Shown: one piece after another, positions 44,822 through 53,932 of the stretch | Position numbering within the stretch: the first letter of the stretch is position 1 | How the letters are laid out: each line of letters begins with the position of its first letter | DNA from: Synechococcus sp. 1G10 | Lineage (GTDB): Bacteria > Cyanobacteriota > Cyanobacteriia > PCC-6307 > Cyanobiaceae | Direction: 5' to 3' | Assembly (NCBI RefSeq): GCF_002252625.1 | Contig: NZ_NQKW01000011.1 | Location: 21,512-85,511 of the forward strand | DNA: 64,000 bases | Translations under genes and position numbers: made by a program | Notes under the pieces: generated by a model | The model's database searches: none | Seen by the model: only the letters and a program-made list of their open reading frames with translations | Told to the model about the DNA's origin: nothing

Positions 44822-45547
44822 ATGACTTCCTCACCTCGACACACCTGGCTGACCCGTCAGCAGCGCCGCCGCACATACCCGTTCTTTCTGCTGCTGGATC
44901 GCTCCTTCGGCTTCAGGGTGCTGATCGCGGCAATCATGGCTTTTGCGTTGCTTTCACTCGTCAATCGCTTCGACAACTGCAATGGAGCCGACCCAAGAGA
45001 GAACTGCCTGACCAGTAACTTCCTGGACGTCATCAGCATTGGCAATGTCGAATCGTTCAGCATCGTCACGGCGGGCTTCGTCTACATCCTCGAGGCGGGG
45101 CGTCGCAAGGAGAGGGAACACCATGAGCAACTCACTTTGCTGCTAGCGGAACAAGCGGCTGGAGTGAAATACAGCCTGGGGCGTATCCGAGCCATTGAAG
45201 ATCTCAGCTCAGACGGCATCTCGCAGGACGACTTCGATTTGCATGGCACGAACCTGGAGGGACTGAGGGTTCCATTCAGCCGTTGGCGAGGTTGCAACTT
45301 CGCCAACACGGTGTTGTGCAAGGCCAATCTCCAGGGTGCGGATCTGAAGGGGGCCAACTTCACGGAGGCTGATCTCACCGGAGCTGATCTTGCTGGCTCC
45401 GATCTCTCTAAGGCCAACTTCACCCGAGCCATCCTCACGAATGCCGATCTCAGCGGTGCCAACCTGAGCGGCACCGTCTTCGAGGATGCTGATCTGGGGG
45501 GAACAAAGATCGACCAGAGCCTTACAGCCTCGAGCAATCGCCCGTGA
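44822..45547 (+). CDS. Membrane-anchored pentapeptide-repeat protein
   Basis: 241 residues from ATG 44822, only 4 bases after the FGE stop. Two N-terminal hydrophobic segments (FRVLIAAIMAFALLSLVNRF and IVTAGFVYILEAG) are followed by a short helical linker and a right-handed beta-helix of pentapeptide repeats (A(D/N)LxG) from about residue 160: FANTVLCKANLQGADLKGAN, FTEADLTGADLAGSDLSKAN, FTRAILTNADLSGANLSGT. Such repeats are common in cyanobacteria and their role is usually unknown. The close packing after FGE suggests cotranscription. Confidence 0.85.
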   Translation: MTSSPRHTWLTRQQRRRTYPFFLLLDRSFGFRVLIAAIMAFALLSLVNRFDNCNGADPRENCLTSNFLDVISIGNVESFSIVTAGFVYILEAGRRKEREHHEQLTLLLAEQAAGVKYSLGRIRAIEDLSSDGISQDDFDLHGTNLEGLRVPFSRWRGCNFANTVLCKANLQGADLKGANFTEADLTGADLAGSDLSKANFTRAILTNADLSGANLSGTVFEDADLGGTKIDQSLTASSNRP

Positions 45548-46179
45548 TCCAATCAGATGTCATGGTGATCCAAAAACTTCCCCATCCACCGGCTGTTGAC
45601 TCCAGCGCACCCCGTGCCCAGATGAGCCGGATCGCCGGGGCCTTCGTCGGCATTGCAGCCGGATATGCGATCACCCGCCAGCTGCCCTTCCTGCCGGCCA
45701 CGCTGCTGAGTTCCCTGGTCCTGGCTGCCACCTCCACATTCATCGGCCGGGTCAGACGCCCACTGCGGTGGTGGGCCCTGCTCGGCACCGCCTGCGGCTC
45801 GGTGCTTGGCAGCGCTGTGGTGCTGGCGGCAAAACTTCAGCAGAGCGAGCCGCAGTCAGATCTCTCCAGCAGGGCCGTGCTGCTCGGTTGTCTTGCCCTT
45901 GCCGGTTGCATCGCCGGATACAACCTCAGCCGCGATGCCGCTGGCGATACCGCCCGCCACCCCAGGGACCTGTTGCGTTCAGCCAGTGCGCTCACCACCG
46001 GCATCTTCGCGGTGCTGGTCACCTTCACCTTTCTGCATTCCGGCCTGGATACGGCTCGCACCTTCTCCAGCCGGCTCAGCACCTCACTGACCATCCTGGT
46101 GGCGACGCTCTCCGTACCTGGATGGCTGACCCATCTGCTGAATCGGCCGCCACCGAGGGGGCCCAGGCAGCGGTCCTGA
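45544..46179 (+). CDS. Hypothetical multi-pass membrane protein
   Basis: 211 residues from a GTG that overlaps the pentapeptide gene's stop (GTGA); ATG 45562 is an alternative. Five or six hydrophobic segments are seen (IAGAFVGIAAGYAITRQLPF, ATLLSSLVLAATSTFIG, ALLGTACGSVLGSAVVLAAK, AVLLGCLALAGCIAGYNL, LTTGIFAVLVTFTFLHSG, STSLTILVATLSVPGWLTHLL). No family recognised. It sits between FGE/pentapeptide and the BASS transporter and may be part of the same transport unit. Confidence 0.65.
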   Translation: MIQSDVMVIQKLPHPPAVDSSAPRAQMSRIAGAFVGIAAGYAITRQLPFLPATLLSSLVLAATSTFIGRVRRPLRWWALLGTACGSVLGSAVVLAAKLQQSEPQSDLSSRAVLLGCLALAGCIAGYNLSRDAAGDTARHPRDLLRSASALTTGIFAVLVTFTFLHSGLDTARTFSSRLSTSLTILVATLSVPGWLTHLLNRPPPRGPRQRS

Positions 46180-46236
46180 TCCGCCTCCATTGCCCAGCCC
46201 CATCTCCAGCCGACACCTCCCCCCGACCCCGACGCC

Positions 46237-47115
46237 ATGGCCCAGGCACCTCTGCTGCTCGTCAGCCTCACCCTGTTCACGATCATGTTCGGCCTGGGTG
46301 TTGGGCTTAAGGGAGAGGCCATCGGCCAGCTGCGGAGCAGGCCTGCCCTGGTGATCCGGTTGCTGATCGGGTCCTGTGTGCTGGTCCCGCTGGTGGCCCT
46401 TGTGCTGATGAAGCTGACTCCGGATCTGGCCCTCTCCAAGGCCGCCCGATACGGCATCGCCCTGATGGCCATCTCACCGAGCGCTCCCCTCACCCTGCGC
46501 AAGGCCGGCAAGATGGGTGGCGACCGCGAGCTGGCTGCGGTGCTCCAGGCTTGCGCGGCCGTGGCAGCGATCGTTTCAATTCCCCTGATCGTGGATCTGT
46601 TCCGGACCTCCTTCGGGATCTCAGGCTGGGACATCGGCCCGAAGGAGGTGGCCCTGCAGGTGGGCAAGGCCCAGGTGCTGCCCCTGCTGGCGGGCCTTGC
46701 GCTCAGGCGTTGGCGGCCGCTCTGGGCGAACCGGCTGTCGGGTCCGCTCGAGAAGCTGGGTAATGGCCTGCTGCTGGTGCTGATCGTGCTGGTGCTGGTC
46801 AAGTCGCTTCCTCTGCTGCTGCCCTTCGCGGCCGCCAACCTGGTGGCCCTGGGTTTCATGGCCGTGATGGTGCTGGCGGCCCTGGCCATCGGCTATGTGA
46901 TCGCTGGCCCTGAGCCCCGGGAGCGCACCACGCTCGCCCTCGTCACCTCAATGCGCAACCCAGGGCTGGCGCTGCTCTTCGCCACGACCTACGGCGCCGG
47001 CATACCTGGCCTGAAACTCGCAGTGCTCGCCTACCTGCTGATCACTGTGCTGCTCTCGATTCCCTTCCTGCGCTGGCAGCGCCGGAAGCAGCAGGTCCCC
47101 TTCGTGACCCCTTGA
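46237..47115 (+). CDS. BASS/SBF-family transporter, second copy
   Basis: 292 residues from ATG 46237. Nine or ten membrane segments (VSLTLFTIMFGLGVGLKG, IRLLIGSCVLVPLVALVLMK, YGIALMAISPSAPLTLRKAG, LQACAAVAAIVSIPLIVDLF, LVALGFMAVMVLAALAIGYV). SPSAPLTLRKAG corresponds to APILPKLAEAS of the copy at 30555-31436; the two are homologous but clearly diverged. Likely a sodium-coupled organic-anion importer; the substrate is unknown. It lies 57 bases after the membrane protein and ahead of DUF202 and SulP, repeating the BASS-SulP pairing found at 30-33 kb. Confidence 0.83.
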   Translation: MAQAPLLLVSLTLFTIMFGLGVGLKGEAIGQLRSRPALVIRLLIGSCVLVPLVALVLMKLTPDLALSKAARYGIALMAISPSAPLTLRKAGKMGGDRELAAVLQACAAVAAIVSIPLIVDLFRTSFGISGWDIGPKEVALQVGKAQVLPLLAGLALRRWRPLWANRLSGPLEKLGNGLLLVLIVLVLVKSLPLLLPFAAANLVALGFMAVMVLAALAIGYVIAGPEPRERTTLALVTSMRNPGLALLFATTYGAGIPGLKLAVLAYLLITVLLSIPFLRWQRRKQQVPFVTP

Positions 47116-47180
47116 ATGGCCTGGCTTGAATCCCCTGAGGCCGAAATCCTGAGCATCCAGCCCTTGCTTTCGGCAACTCC

Positions 47181-47564
47181 ATGAACCTCACCAACGAACT
47201 GGCCAAGGAGCGCAACCGGGAGGCGGCCGAGCGCACCCTGATGGCCTGGATCCGCACCTGCCTGTCGCTGATCAGCTTCGGCTTCGGTCTCGACAAGATC
47301 ATCGGGGCGATCCAGGCCAGCCGCCTGGAGGGCAGTGCCCATACGCAGCTCAGCGTGCGGTTGGTCTCCATCGGATTCGTGCTCACAGGGATTCTGGCGA
47401 TGGCAGCCGCCACCCGCCAACACCGCAAGGTGCTGCGGCGGTTGAAGCAGGAGAATTTCGTTTACATCGACGAGGCCTCGGTCTCGATGGCGACGGCTCT
47501 GGCCCTCACCCTGATCGGCCTGGTTGCCCTGGTGCTGCTGATCGCCGGTGGAATGAGCAACTGA
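47181..47564 (+). CDS. DUF202 membrane protein (YidH type)
   Basis: 127 residues from ATG 47181. The family start is typical: NELAKERNREAAERTLMAWIRT (the charged motif before the first helix), followed by three hydrophobic segments (LSLISFGFGLDKIIGAIQ, LVSIGFVLTGILAMAAAT, ALALTLIGLVALVLLIAGG). Function unknown; DUF202 proteins are often found near transporters. Its stop overlaps the start of the SulP gene (TGATG), so translation is probably coupled, as with SulP-associated small partners. Confidence 0.88.
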   Translation: MNLTNELAKERNREAAERTLMAWIRTCLSLISFGFGLDKIIGAIQASRLEGSAHTQLSVRLVSIGFVLTGILAMAAATRQHRKVLRRLKQENFVYIDEASVSMATALALTLIGLVALVLLIAGGMSN

Positions 47565-49210
47565 TGAGCGGCTTCCGGCAGGGGCTGGGGCAGGCGGATC
47601 TCGCAGCCGGCCTGACCGCTGCGGCAGTGGTGCTGCCCAAGGCGATGGCCTACGCCACCATCGCCGGTCTGCCGGTGCAGGTGGGTCTTTATACGGCTCT
47701 GGTGCCGATGGCGGTGTACGCCCTGCTGGGCAGCTCCAGACCCCTGAGCGTCAGCACCACCACCACCCTGGCAATCCTGGTGGGCAGTGAGCTGAATCGG
47801 CTGACGCCTGCCGCTGAACCCAGCGCCTTGATGGCGGCGAGCGCCACCCTGGCCCTGCTGGTGGGAGCGATGCTCTGCGGCGCGGCCCTGCTGCGGCTCG
47901 GCTTCATCGCCAACTTCATCTCCGAATCGGTGCTGGTGGGTTTCAAATCCGGCATCGGGCTGGTGATCGTGGTGGATCAGCTGCCCAAGCTGCTGGGGCT
48001 GCATGTGGAGAAGGCCGGCTTCTTCCGCAACCTGGCCGCCCTGCTCGGTGACATCCCCCAGACCTCGATCGCCACGCTGCTGCTCTCGGGCGTCCTGTTA
48101 GCCATTCTGTTCAGCCTGAGGCGCCGGTGGCCGTCGGTGCCGGCGCCATTGGTGGTGGTGGCGATCGCGATCATCAGCTGCGCCGTGCTAGGGCTCAATC
48201 GTTTCGGGGTGGAGCTGGTGGGCGCCGTGCCAAGGGGCCTTCCCGCCCTCAGCTGGCCCAGGCTTGATCTGCTGGGCGGGCTCTGGCCAGGCGCGGCAGG
48301 CATAGCCATGATGAGTTTCACGGAAAGCATTGCGGCAGCTCGGGCCTTTCGCGCCAGTGATGAACCCTCTCCTGTGCCCGACCGTGAGTTGCTGGCCCTG
48401 GGACTGGCCAACATCGGCGGCGGCTTCTTCGGAGCGATGGCGGCAGGGGGCGGCACCACCCAGACGGCGGTGAACCGCCAGGCCGGCGCCCGCAGCCAGA
48501 TGGCCGAGCTGGTCACGGCTGGGGCCGCGCTGCTCACGCTGCTGCTGCTGGCCCCCTGGCTCGCGCTGATGCCCCTGGCGGCCCTGGCCGTGGTGGTGAT
48601 CGTCTACTCCTTCGAGTTGATCGCCCCGGGCGAGTTCCTGGCGATCCGCCGCGTGCGCCACGCCGAATTCCACTGGGCCGTGGTGGCCTTCCTCGGGGTG
48701 GTGGTCCTCGGCACCCTCAAGGGAATCCTGGTGGCCGTGATCCTGTCATTGCTGGCGCTGGTGCAGCAGGAGGTGAACCCGCCGGTCTATGCCATTGGCC
48801 GCAAGAGCGGCACCGATGTGTTCCGCCCGCTCTCGCCGCGCCATCCCCGCGATGAGACCTGGCCGGGGCTGCTGCTGCTCCGTGCCGAGGGCCGCCTGTT
48901 CTTCGCCAACGCCCATGGGGTGCTCCACCGGATGCGCGCGGAGATCAACCAGCACCAGCCAAGGGTGGTGGTGCTGGATGGCAGCGCCGTGATCGACATC
49001 GAATACTCCGCCCTCAAAACGCTCACCGAAGCGGAGCGGCGCCTGGATAGGGAGGGCATCTCCCTCTGGCTGGCGGGGTTGAACCCCACGGTGCTGGAGG
49101 TGATCCGCCGATCGGAGCTGGGTCAACGTCTGGGCAAGGAGCGGATGCACCGCAACATCGAGCGGGCGGTGGAGCACTACCTCGCTGCGGGGTTGGAGCA
49201 GAACGGCTGA
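47564..49210 (+). CDS. SulP-family anion transporter with STAS domain, second copy
   Basis: 548 residues from ATG 47564. The SulP transport domain opens FRQGLGQADLAAGLTAAAVVLPKAMAYATIAGLP, with FTESIAAARAFRASDE and AAGGGTTQTAVNRQAGARSQ in the substrate region, and the C-terminal 120 residues form a STAS domain (LLLLRAEGRLFFANAHGVL, VVVLDGSAVIDIEYSALKTL). This copy is closer to classical sulfate permeases than the one at 31466, judging by the PKAMAYA start and the standard STAS. Sulfate or bicarbonate transport are both possible. Coupled to DUF202 and the last gene of the FGE run. Confidence 0.88.
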   Translation: MSGFRQGLGQADLAAGLTAAAVVLPKAMAYATIAGLPVQVGLYTALVPMAVYALLGSSRPLSVSTTTTLAILVGSELNRLTPAAEPSALMAASATLALLVGAMLCGAALLRLGFIANFISESVLVGFKSGIGLVIVVDQLPKLLGLHVEKAGFFRNLAALLGDIPQTSIATLLLSGVLLAILFSLRRRWPSVPAPLVVVAIAIISCAVLGLNRFGVELVGAVPRGLPALSWPRLDLLGGLWPGAAGIAMMSFTESIAAARAFRASDEPSPVPDRELLALGLANIGGGFFGAMAAGGGTTQTAVNRQAGARSQMAELVTAGAALLTLLLLAPWLALMPLAALAVVVIVYSFELIAPGEFLAIRRVRHAEFHWAVVAFLGVVVLGTLKGILVAVILSLLALVQQEVNPPVYAIGRKSGTDVFRPLSPRHPRDETWPGLLLLRAEGRLFFANAHGVLHRMRAEINQHQPRVVVLDGSAVIDIEYSALKTLTEAERRLDREGISLWLAGLNPTVLEVIRRSELGQRLGKERMHRNIERAVEHYLAAGLEQNG

Positions 49211-49254
49211 GCACATGATCCACAGCACCAGGACGGCAGTGTGTAGGGCGGCCC

Positions 49255-50367
49255 TTAAGTCTCCTCAGCTTCCTCCTGCGGCAAAGGCGGCAATGGCGGC
49301 AATGGCGAGGGTGGGAGCACCTCCAGCTCGGGGGGGTTGGGCGCGGTGTCAGGGCCGATCAGGTCGACGGCGGTGCGTTGCACCACCAACCGGAAGCGCA
49401 GGGGCGCCTGCTGCTGATTGATGAACGCCTGCACGGCGGCCACCTGCTTGGGAGTGGGCAGTTCCGGATCGGTCACCCGTACGCGGGCCCGGATCAGCGG
49501 TGGGTTCTTCTGCCAGTCAATGGAGATCCCCACCAGATCGATGGCAGGATCTCCGCCGAGGGTGATCGTGCTGCTGCGCAACCGCTGCTCGATCACGGCC
49601 TCCAGCTGCTGGGCCTTCGTTTCCAGCCGGGCGCGGTTCAGCAGGCGAAAGAAGCTGCTGCCCAGGGGAATCACCAGCAGGGCGGTGAGGGCGATGCTGG
49701 TGAGACCGAGCCGGCTGTGGAACAGGCGGCGCCGGTACACCCGCTCGAGCGTCCCCAGCGACGCCATCGCCCCCACCATGATTCCCAGCAGGTTGGTGGC
49801 GAACAACAACAGCGCCCCATAGGCCTGGGCCCAGTCGGAGGAGGCCAGCAGGATCCCCACCACGCACATGGGCGGCACCAGGGCCACGGCGATCGCCAGA
49901 CCAGCCAGGGCTGATATGGCGTCTTTTCTCAACTTGGCGTACATCGCCACCGCACCGGCCACCAGGGCCACGCCCAGATCCAGCAGGTTGGGGCTGGTGC
50001 GTGCCATCACCTCGCTACCGAAGCTCGGTAGGGCCACCAGGTAGCCCACCGCCATCGCCAGCAGCACGCAGATCACCACCCCCAGCATCAGGGTGCGCAG
50101 GGCCCTCAGGAACATCGGCAGCCGGCCCCGCAGGATCTCGAACGCCATGGCCTGCAGCGGCAGGATCCAGGGGGCCACCACCATGGCGCCGATCACCACC
50201 CCTGGGCTGTTGGCCAGCAGGCCCAGGGTGGCGATCAGGGTGGCTCCCACAGTGAGCACCACAAACACCTGGCTGAAGCTGGCCTCGTGCTCGAACTCCT
50301 GGCGGAGGGCATCGAGCCGTTCGTCGTTGGGCCGGCTGTCCTCGGGCCCGGCGGTGGGGCTGGTCAT
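49255..50367 (-). CDS. DUF389 membrane protein
   Basis: 370 residues from ATG 50367, chosen over 50406 because the first residues of the longer form are Pro-rich. Six membrane segments (VFVVLTVGATLIATLGLLAN, PGVVIGAMVVAPWILPLQAM, ALRTLMLGVVICVLLAMAVG, LLDLGVALVAGAVAMYAKLR, ALAGLAIAVALVPPMCVVGIL, LGLTSIALTALLVIPLGSSFF) with the GAMVVAPWILP and SALAGLAIAVALVPP signatures of DUF389. A C-terminal soluble domain follows. Function unknown. Convergent with SulP. Confidence 0.85.
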   Translation of the reverse strand: MTSPTAGPEDSRPNDERLDALRQEFEHEASFSQVFVVLTVGATLIATLGLLANSPGVVIGAMVVAPWILPLQAMAFEILRGRLPMFLRALRTLMLGVVICVLLAMAVGYLVALPSFGSEVMARTSPNLLDLGVALVAGAVAMYAKLRKDAISALAGLAIAVALVPPMCVVGILLASSDWAQAYGALLLFATNLLGIMVGAMASLGTLERVYRRRLFHSRLGLTSIALTALLVIPLGSSFFRLLNRARLETKAQQLEAVIEQRLRSSTITLGGDPAIDLVGISIDWQKNPPLIRARVRVTDPELPTPKQVAAVQAFINQQQAPLRFRLVVQRTAVDLIGPDTAPNPPELEVLPPSPLPPLPPLPQEEAEET

Positions 50368-50421
50368 CGCAGGGCCTGGTGTGGGTGGCCACGCCAATGG
50401 TGCCACCGGCGGGGCTGAGGC

Positions 50422-50910
50422 TCAGGCAGGGCCCAGGGTCAGGCGGAGCGCATCGAGCCGGCGGGCATTCACACCCAGGTCGGAATCTCCCAGGCGGGAT
50501 TCCGAGCGCGCCTGAAGGCTGGTGCCGGATCCATCCAGCGCCAGTTCCAGATCGTCGACAAAACCGAACAGCCGGCTTTCGGCGGTGGCATGCAGATAGC
50601 TGAGCCGGGGGGAATCAACCCTGGTTTCGATCCGCACCCCTGGCGTGGCCTCAAGCTCCAGCGCCAACTGCTGGAGAGCCGCTTCGGGGTTGGCCAAGGG
50701 CCAGTCCTGGCGAGCGCAGTGGGCTGGGCTGGGGCAGTCCCTGAGCCGCCCGTCGTGCAGACCGAGATCCGCAGGCTGCGTGCCGGAAAAATGCAGCAGG
50801 GAGGCCTGGGCAGCACCGGGGTGGCCCAGCAGCAACAGCCAGGTCAGCAGCTGGGCGCCCAGCAGGGCCAGAAGCCTCAGGGGGCGAAAGGTAAAGGTGG
50901 GAGTTCTCAT
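50422..50910 (-). CDS. DUF1499 protein with signal peptide
   Basis: 162 residues from ATG 50910, which overlaps the stop of the upstream carotenoid oxygenase (TGATG). An N-terminal hydrophobic leader (LLALLGAQLLTWLLLLGHPGAAQA) is followed by the DUF1499 pattern: LGLHDGRLRDCPSPAHC, LELEATPGVRIETRV, YLHATAESRLFGFVDDLELAL and a closing ARSESRLGDSDLGVNARRLDAL. The family is often annotated by its conserved SRSRLGxSDLGVN motif; function unknown. The coupling with the oxygenase gene suggests one transcript. Confidence 0.82.
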   Translation of the reverse strand: MRTPTFTFRPLRLLALLGAQLLTWLLLLGHPGAAQASLLHFSGTQPADLGLHDGRLRDCPSPAHCARQDWPLANPEAALQQLALELEATPGVRIETRVDSPRLSYLHATAESRLFGFVDDLELALDGSGTSLQARSESRLGDSDLGVNARRLDALRLTLGPA

Positions 50911-52466
50911 CAGGCGGCGGCCCAGCTGCCGTGCAGGCCATGGGGCAGGGCCAGCGGCATGGGCAGCACTGCCTGCTCCGAGAGGTCGGCGGCGTTGAGG
51001 ATCACCAGATCGCTGGCGCAACGCGCCCCGTTCCAGACCACGCAGAGGATCCAGCCGTCGTCTTCGGAGGGCTCAACGCTGGGGGAATCCGCCGTGGCGG
51101 CCTCCGGTAGCGGGCGCGGCACCATCACCGGTTCGCTCACGAAGCCCCGGGGGGCGGCACTCCAGGTCCGGCGCTCGCCGGTGCTGAGATCGAGCTTCTC
51201 GATGGCCTGCAGGGGGGCATTGCCCCGCTCCTGCTCGGTGACGGCCATCCAGGCGTAGCGGGCCTCAAGACCCACCCGCCGGGGGTTGACCATGGCGAAC
51301 TCGCAGCAGCGCTCCTCCAGCAGTTCCGTGCTCACCTCACCGCTGGCCAGATCGATGCGGCATCGCTTGAGCTGGCCGATCGGCAGGGTGTCGAAATCGA
51401 CGGCGCGGAAATCAACGCCAGGACCGATCGAAGGGAAGTCGTCGTAGAAGATCGAATCCACCACCACCTGGCCGGCCGCACCGGCGGTGGGATCCTCGAA
51501 GGCATTGAGGTGGTGGAACACGAAGCCTTCAGGAGCGCTGATCTGCAGCGGCTCGCCCTCGCCGGAGCGGGGGATCAACCAGAACTGCCCGCTCTCCCCT
51601 GGCTTGGAGCCCAGGCACTGGGCGGCACCCTTCCAGCCGAGCACGAAGCCCAGCGGGTTGAAGCTCATGGCGTTCTGCAGAAACACCGCCCAGTTCGGGG
51701 TGATGGCGAAATCGTGCAGGAAGGCGAAGCCGTTGAAGCTGCGTTTCTGATCGGCCACAAGCTGCCCCGCCCCATCACCGGAGCTCGCGTCGAACTCCAT
51801 CAGGCGGATGGTGCTGCGGGGGCCTGCCTTGACCCCGAAGGTGACCATGCGCTCCTGGCCGTGGTGGCCGGGATCGAAGCGGGGGTGGGCGCTGAAGGCC
51901 TCACCGCCCGCGAGCACACCATCGAGGAGATCGACACCCTCGGTTTCAAGGCTGACGGGGTCGAGGGAATGGGGAGAGCTGGCCTCCCACAGGGCCAGCA
52001 GCTTCTCGCCGAGACGCACCACGTGGGTGTTGGCGATGTTCTTGAGCCGGAGGTCGAAGGCGTTGGCCAGCGGTCCGCCGGGCTTCTGGCTGCCGAAGAC
52101 ACCGCGATAAAGCACCTTGCCGGCCTTCTCCTCCGCCAGCCAGCCCTCGGTGCGCACGAAACGGTTGCTGAGGCAGGCCGCGCCGCTTTCGAAGCGCACA
52201 GCGGTGATCATGCCGTCGCCATCGAAGGGATGGTGCACCCACTGCCCACCGCGCTCCAGCCGCCCAGGCCCGTTGCGGTAGAGGCTGCCGCTGAGCTCGG
52301 AGGGGATGGTGCCGCTGGCGGCTGCCAGCGGGACGGCCGTGAGCTCCGTGCCCACGTTGCGGAAGGCACTGGCCCAGTCGGCGCGGTCATAACCAGGGGC
52401 CGCGGCCGCCGTGGAGGAGGTGGCTTCGGTGTTGCCGGGCTCGGGTCGACTGGGGGCGATGGTCAT
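50910..52466 (-). CDS. Carotenoid oxygenase (apocarotenoid-cleaving, RPE65 family)
   Basis: 518 residues from ATG 52466. Cleaves carotenoid or apocarotenoid double bonds with oxygen at a non-haem iron held by four His. The His-bearing stretches are seen as FSAHPRFDPGHHG, FLHDFAITPNWAVF, VFHHLNAFED and the terminal LALPHGLHGSW. The N-terminus has the family opening SELSGSLYRNGPGRLERGG and WVHHPFDGDGMITAVRF. No signal peptide. The closest described cyanobacterial type is the apocarotenoid 15,15'-oxygenase; the exact cleavage site cannot be read from sequence. Followed directly by DUF1499. Confidence 0.92.
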   Translation of the reverse strand: MTIAPSRPEPGNTEATSSTAAAAPGYDRADWASAFRNVGTELTAVPLAAASGTIPSELSGSLYRNGPGRLERGGQWVHHPFDGDGMITAVRFESGAACLSNRFVRTEGWLAEEKAGKVLYRGVFGSQKPGGPLANAFDLRLKNIANTHVVRLGEKLLALWEASSPHSLDPVSLETEGVDLLDGVLAGGEAFSAHPRFDPGHHGQERMVTFGVKAGPRSTIRLMEFDASSGDGAGQLVADQKRSFNGFAFLHDFAITPNWAVFLQNAMSFNPLGFVLGWKGAAQCLGSKPGESGQFWLIPRSGEGEPLQISAPEGFVFHHLNAFEDPTAGAAGQVVVDSIFYDDFPSIGPGVDFRAVDFDTLPIGQLKRCRIDLASGEVSTELLEERCCEFAMVNPRRVGLEARYAWMAVTEQERGNAPLQAIEKLDLSTGERRTWSAAPRGFVSEPVMVPRPLPEAATADSPSVEPSEDDGWILCVVWNGARCASDLVILNAADLSEQAVLPMPLALPHGLHGSWAAA

Positions 52467-52527
52467 CGCTCACTGGCGCGGTTGTACATCCATCATCACG
52501 TAACGGAGTGTGACAACGCGATTTCCC

Positions 52528-53205
52528 TCAGCCAGGGGCACCCGCCTGCTCCAGCACACCCTTGCTGCTGGGCACCTCGCCGGCGCGGCGTGGATCGATC
52601 TCCATCGCCTGGCGCAGGGCCCGGGCAAAGGCCTTGAAGCAGGCCTCCACGATGTGGTGGGAATTGAGGCCGTCGAGCTGGCGGATGTGGAGCGTGAGTC
52701 CGGAGTTGTTCACTACCGCCACGAAGAACTCCCGCACCAGCTCAGTGTCGTAGGTGCCGATGCGCTGGCCCGGGATCACCAGGCCGTAGCTGAGGTGGGG
52801 GCGGCCGGAGCAATCCAGCACCACCTGCACCAGCGCCTCATCCAGGGGCGCTGTGAAGTGCCCGAAGCGCTGGATGCCCTTGCGGCTGCCCAGGGCCTGG
52901 GCCAGGGCCTGTCCCACGGCAATGCCCACGTCCTCGTTGGTGTGGTGATCATCGATATGGGTATCCCCCTCGGCGCTGATCTCCAGATCCAGCAGGCCGT
53001 GGCTGGCAAGCTGGTGGAGCATGTGATCGAGGAAGGGCACACCGGTGCTCACCCGACAACGGCCGCGGCCATCGAGGTCCAGCCGCACGCGCACGTCGGT
53101 TTCACCGGTGACACGGTGGATACGTCCGCTGCGGCCGCCCGGGCTACCGGGATCGAGATCCGGAATGAAGGACACGGGGCAATTGGGCGGGAGTGTGCCA
53201 ATCAT
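52528..53205 (-). CDS. hisB: Imidazoleglycerol-phosphate dehydratase
   Basis: 225 residues from ATG 53205. Sixth step of histidine synthesis: imidazoleglycerol phosphate to imidazoleacetol phosphate. The signature metal-binding repeats are [13 protein letters not shown] and [17 protein letters not shown], with [19 protein letters not shown] toward the C-terminus. There is no histidinol-phosphatase domain, as expected for cyanobacteria. In related picocyanobacteria hisB lies beside fabI; here only a stub of fabI remains beyond the carbonic anhydrase, see findings. Confidence 0.95.
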   Translation of the reverse strand: MIGTLPPNCPVSFIPDLDPGSPGGRSGRIHRVTGETDVRVRLDLDGRGRCRVSTGVPFLDHMLHQLASHGLLDLEISAEGDTHIDDHHTNEDVGIAVGQALAQALGSRKGIQRFGHFTAPLDEALVQVVLDCSGRPHLSYGLVIPGQRIGTYDTELVREFFVAVVNNSGLTLHIRQLDGLNSHHIVEACFKAFARALRQAMEIDPRRAGEVPSSKGVLEQAGAPG

Positions 53206-53261
53206 GCCGAAGCCAAACGCCTGACCAGGTCCACAATCGCCAGGATCGATCCGGCTGCTGC

Positions 53262-53882
53262 GTGAACAACTGTCCCCAGACGGTGCTCGCCGAACTGCGA
53301 GCGGGCCATCAGCGCTTCCTTGACGGTGAATCGCTCCATCCCCACAGCAGCCGCGAGCGCATGCTTGAGGTGGAATCGGGCCAGCATCCGACAGCGGCGG
53401 TGCTGGGCTGCGCCGATTCCCGGGTGCCGGTGGAGCTGCTGTTCGACACGGGCTTCGGCGACCTGTTCGTGGTACGCAACGCCGGCACCCTCTCCACCAC
53501 CGCCGCGATCGCCTCACTGGAGTACGCCGTGGCCCATCTGGGTGTGCCCGTGATCGTGGTGCTCGGCCATGAACGCTGTGGCGCGGTGGAGGCGGCCCTG
53601 AACCCGGCGCTGACTCTCACCCCGAGCCTGGCCCAGGTGGTGGGGCAGTTGCGCATGGAGCTGATCAACCTCGGCGGCCACCACGACCTGGATCAGGCCG
53701 CCCGCCACCACACCCTCAACGCGGCCCGCAACCTGGTCGACTCCAGCGTGCTGCTCACCGACCTGATGCGCAGCGGCCGCCTGCAGGTGGAGGCCGCCTT
53801 CTACAACCTGCACACCACCACGATCGACTGGATGGGATCGGTGATGCCGATGCGCTCGGAGGACCTGATGCGTTCACCGTGA
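53262..53882 (+). CDS. Beta-class carbonic anhydrase
   Basis: 206 residues from a GTG at 53262; a GTG at 53193 would reach into the hisB start and is less likely. Interconverts CO2 and bicarbonate. Zinc ligands and the Asp-Arg pair are in [18 protein letters not shown] and [16 protein letters not shown]. No signal peptide or carboxysome-targeting region is seen. Role in carbon concentration cannot be judged without the genome. Divergent from hisB and followed directly by the fabI stub on the other strand. Confidence 0.92.
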   Translation: MNNCPQTVLAELRAGHQRFLDGESLHPHSSRERMLEVESGQHPTAAVLGCADSRVPVELLFDTGFGDLFVVRNAGTLSTTAAIASLEYAVAHLGVPVIVVLGHERCGAVEAALNPALTLTPSLAQVVGQLRMELINLGGHHDLDQAARHHTLNAARNLVDSSVLLTDLMRSGRLQVEAAFYNLHTTTIDWMGSVMPMRSEDLMRSP

Positions 53883-53895
53883 GGCGCAGCAGCGC

Positions 53896-53932
53896 TCACA
53901 TCCCCGTGATGCAGTAACCGGCATCCACATAG
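53896..53932. repeat. 37-bp direct repeat, copy 1 (fabI terminus)
   Basis: Matches 60441-60477 in 36 of 37 positions (C/G difference at 53919). It covers the last 12 codons of fabI including the stop. It marks the left side of the segment carrying the TIR/STAND operon. Confidence 0.85.

Noticed and set aside
51510..52637. 375-residue open frame opposite the carotenoid oxygenase
   Set aside because: Low-complexity His/Glu/Ala/Gly content and antisense to the conserved His motifs.
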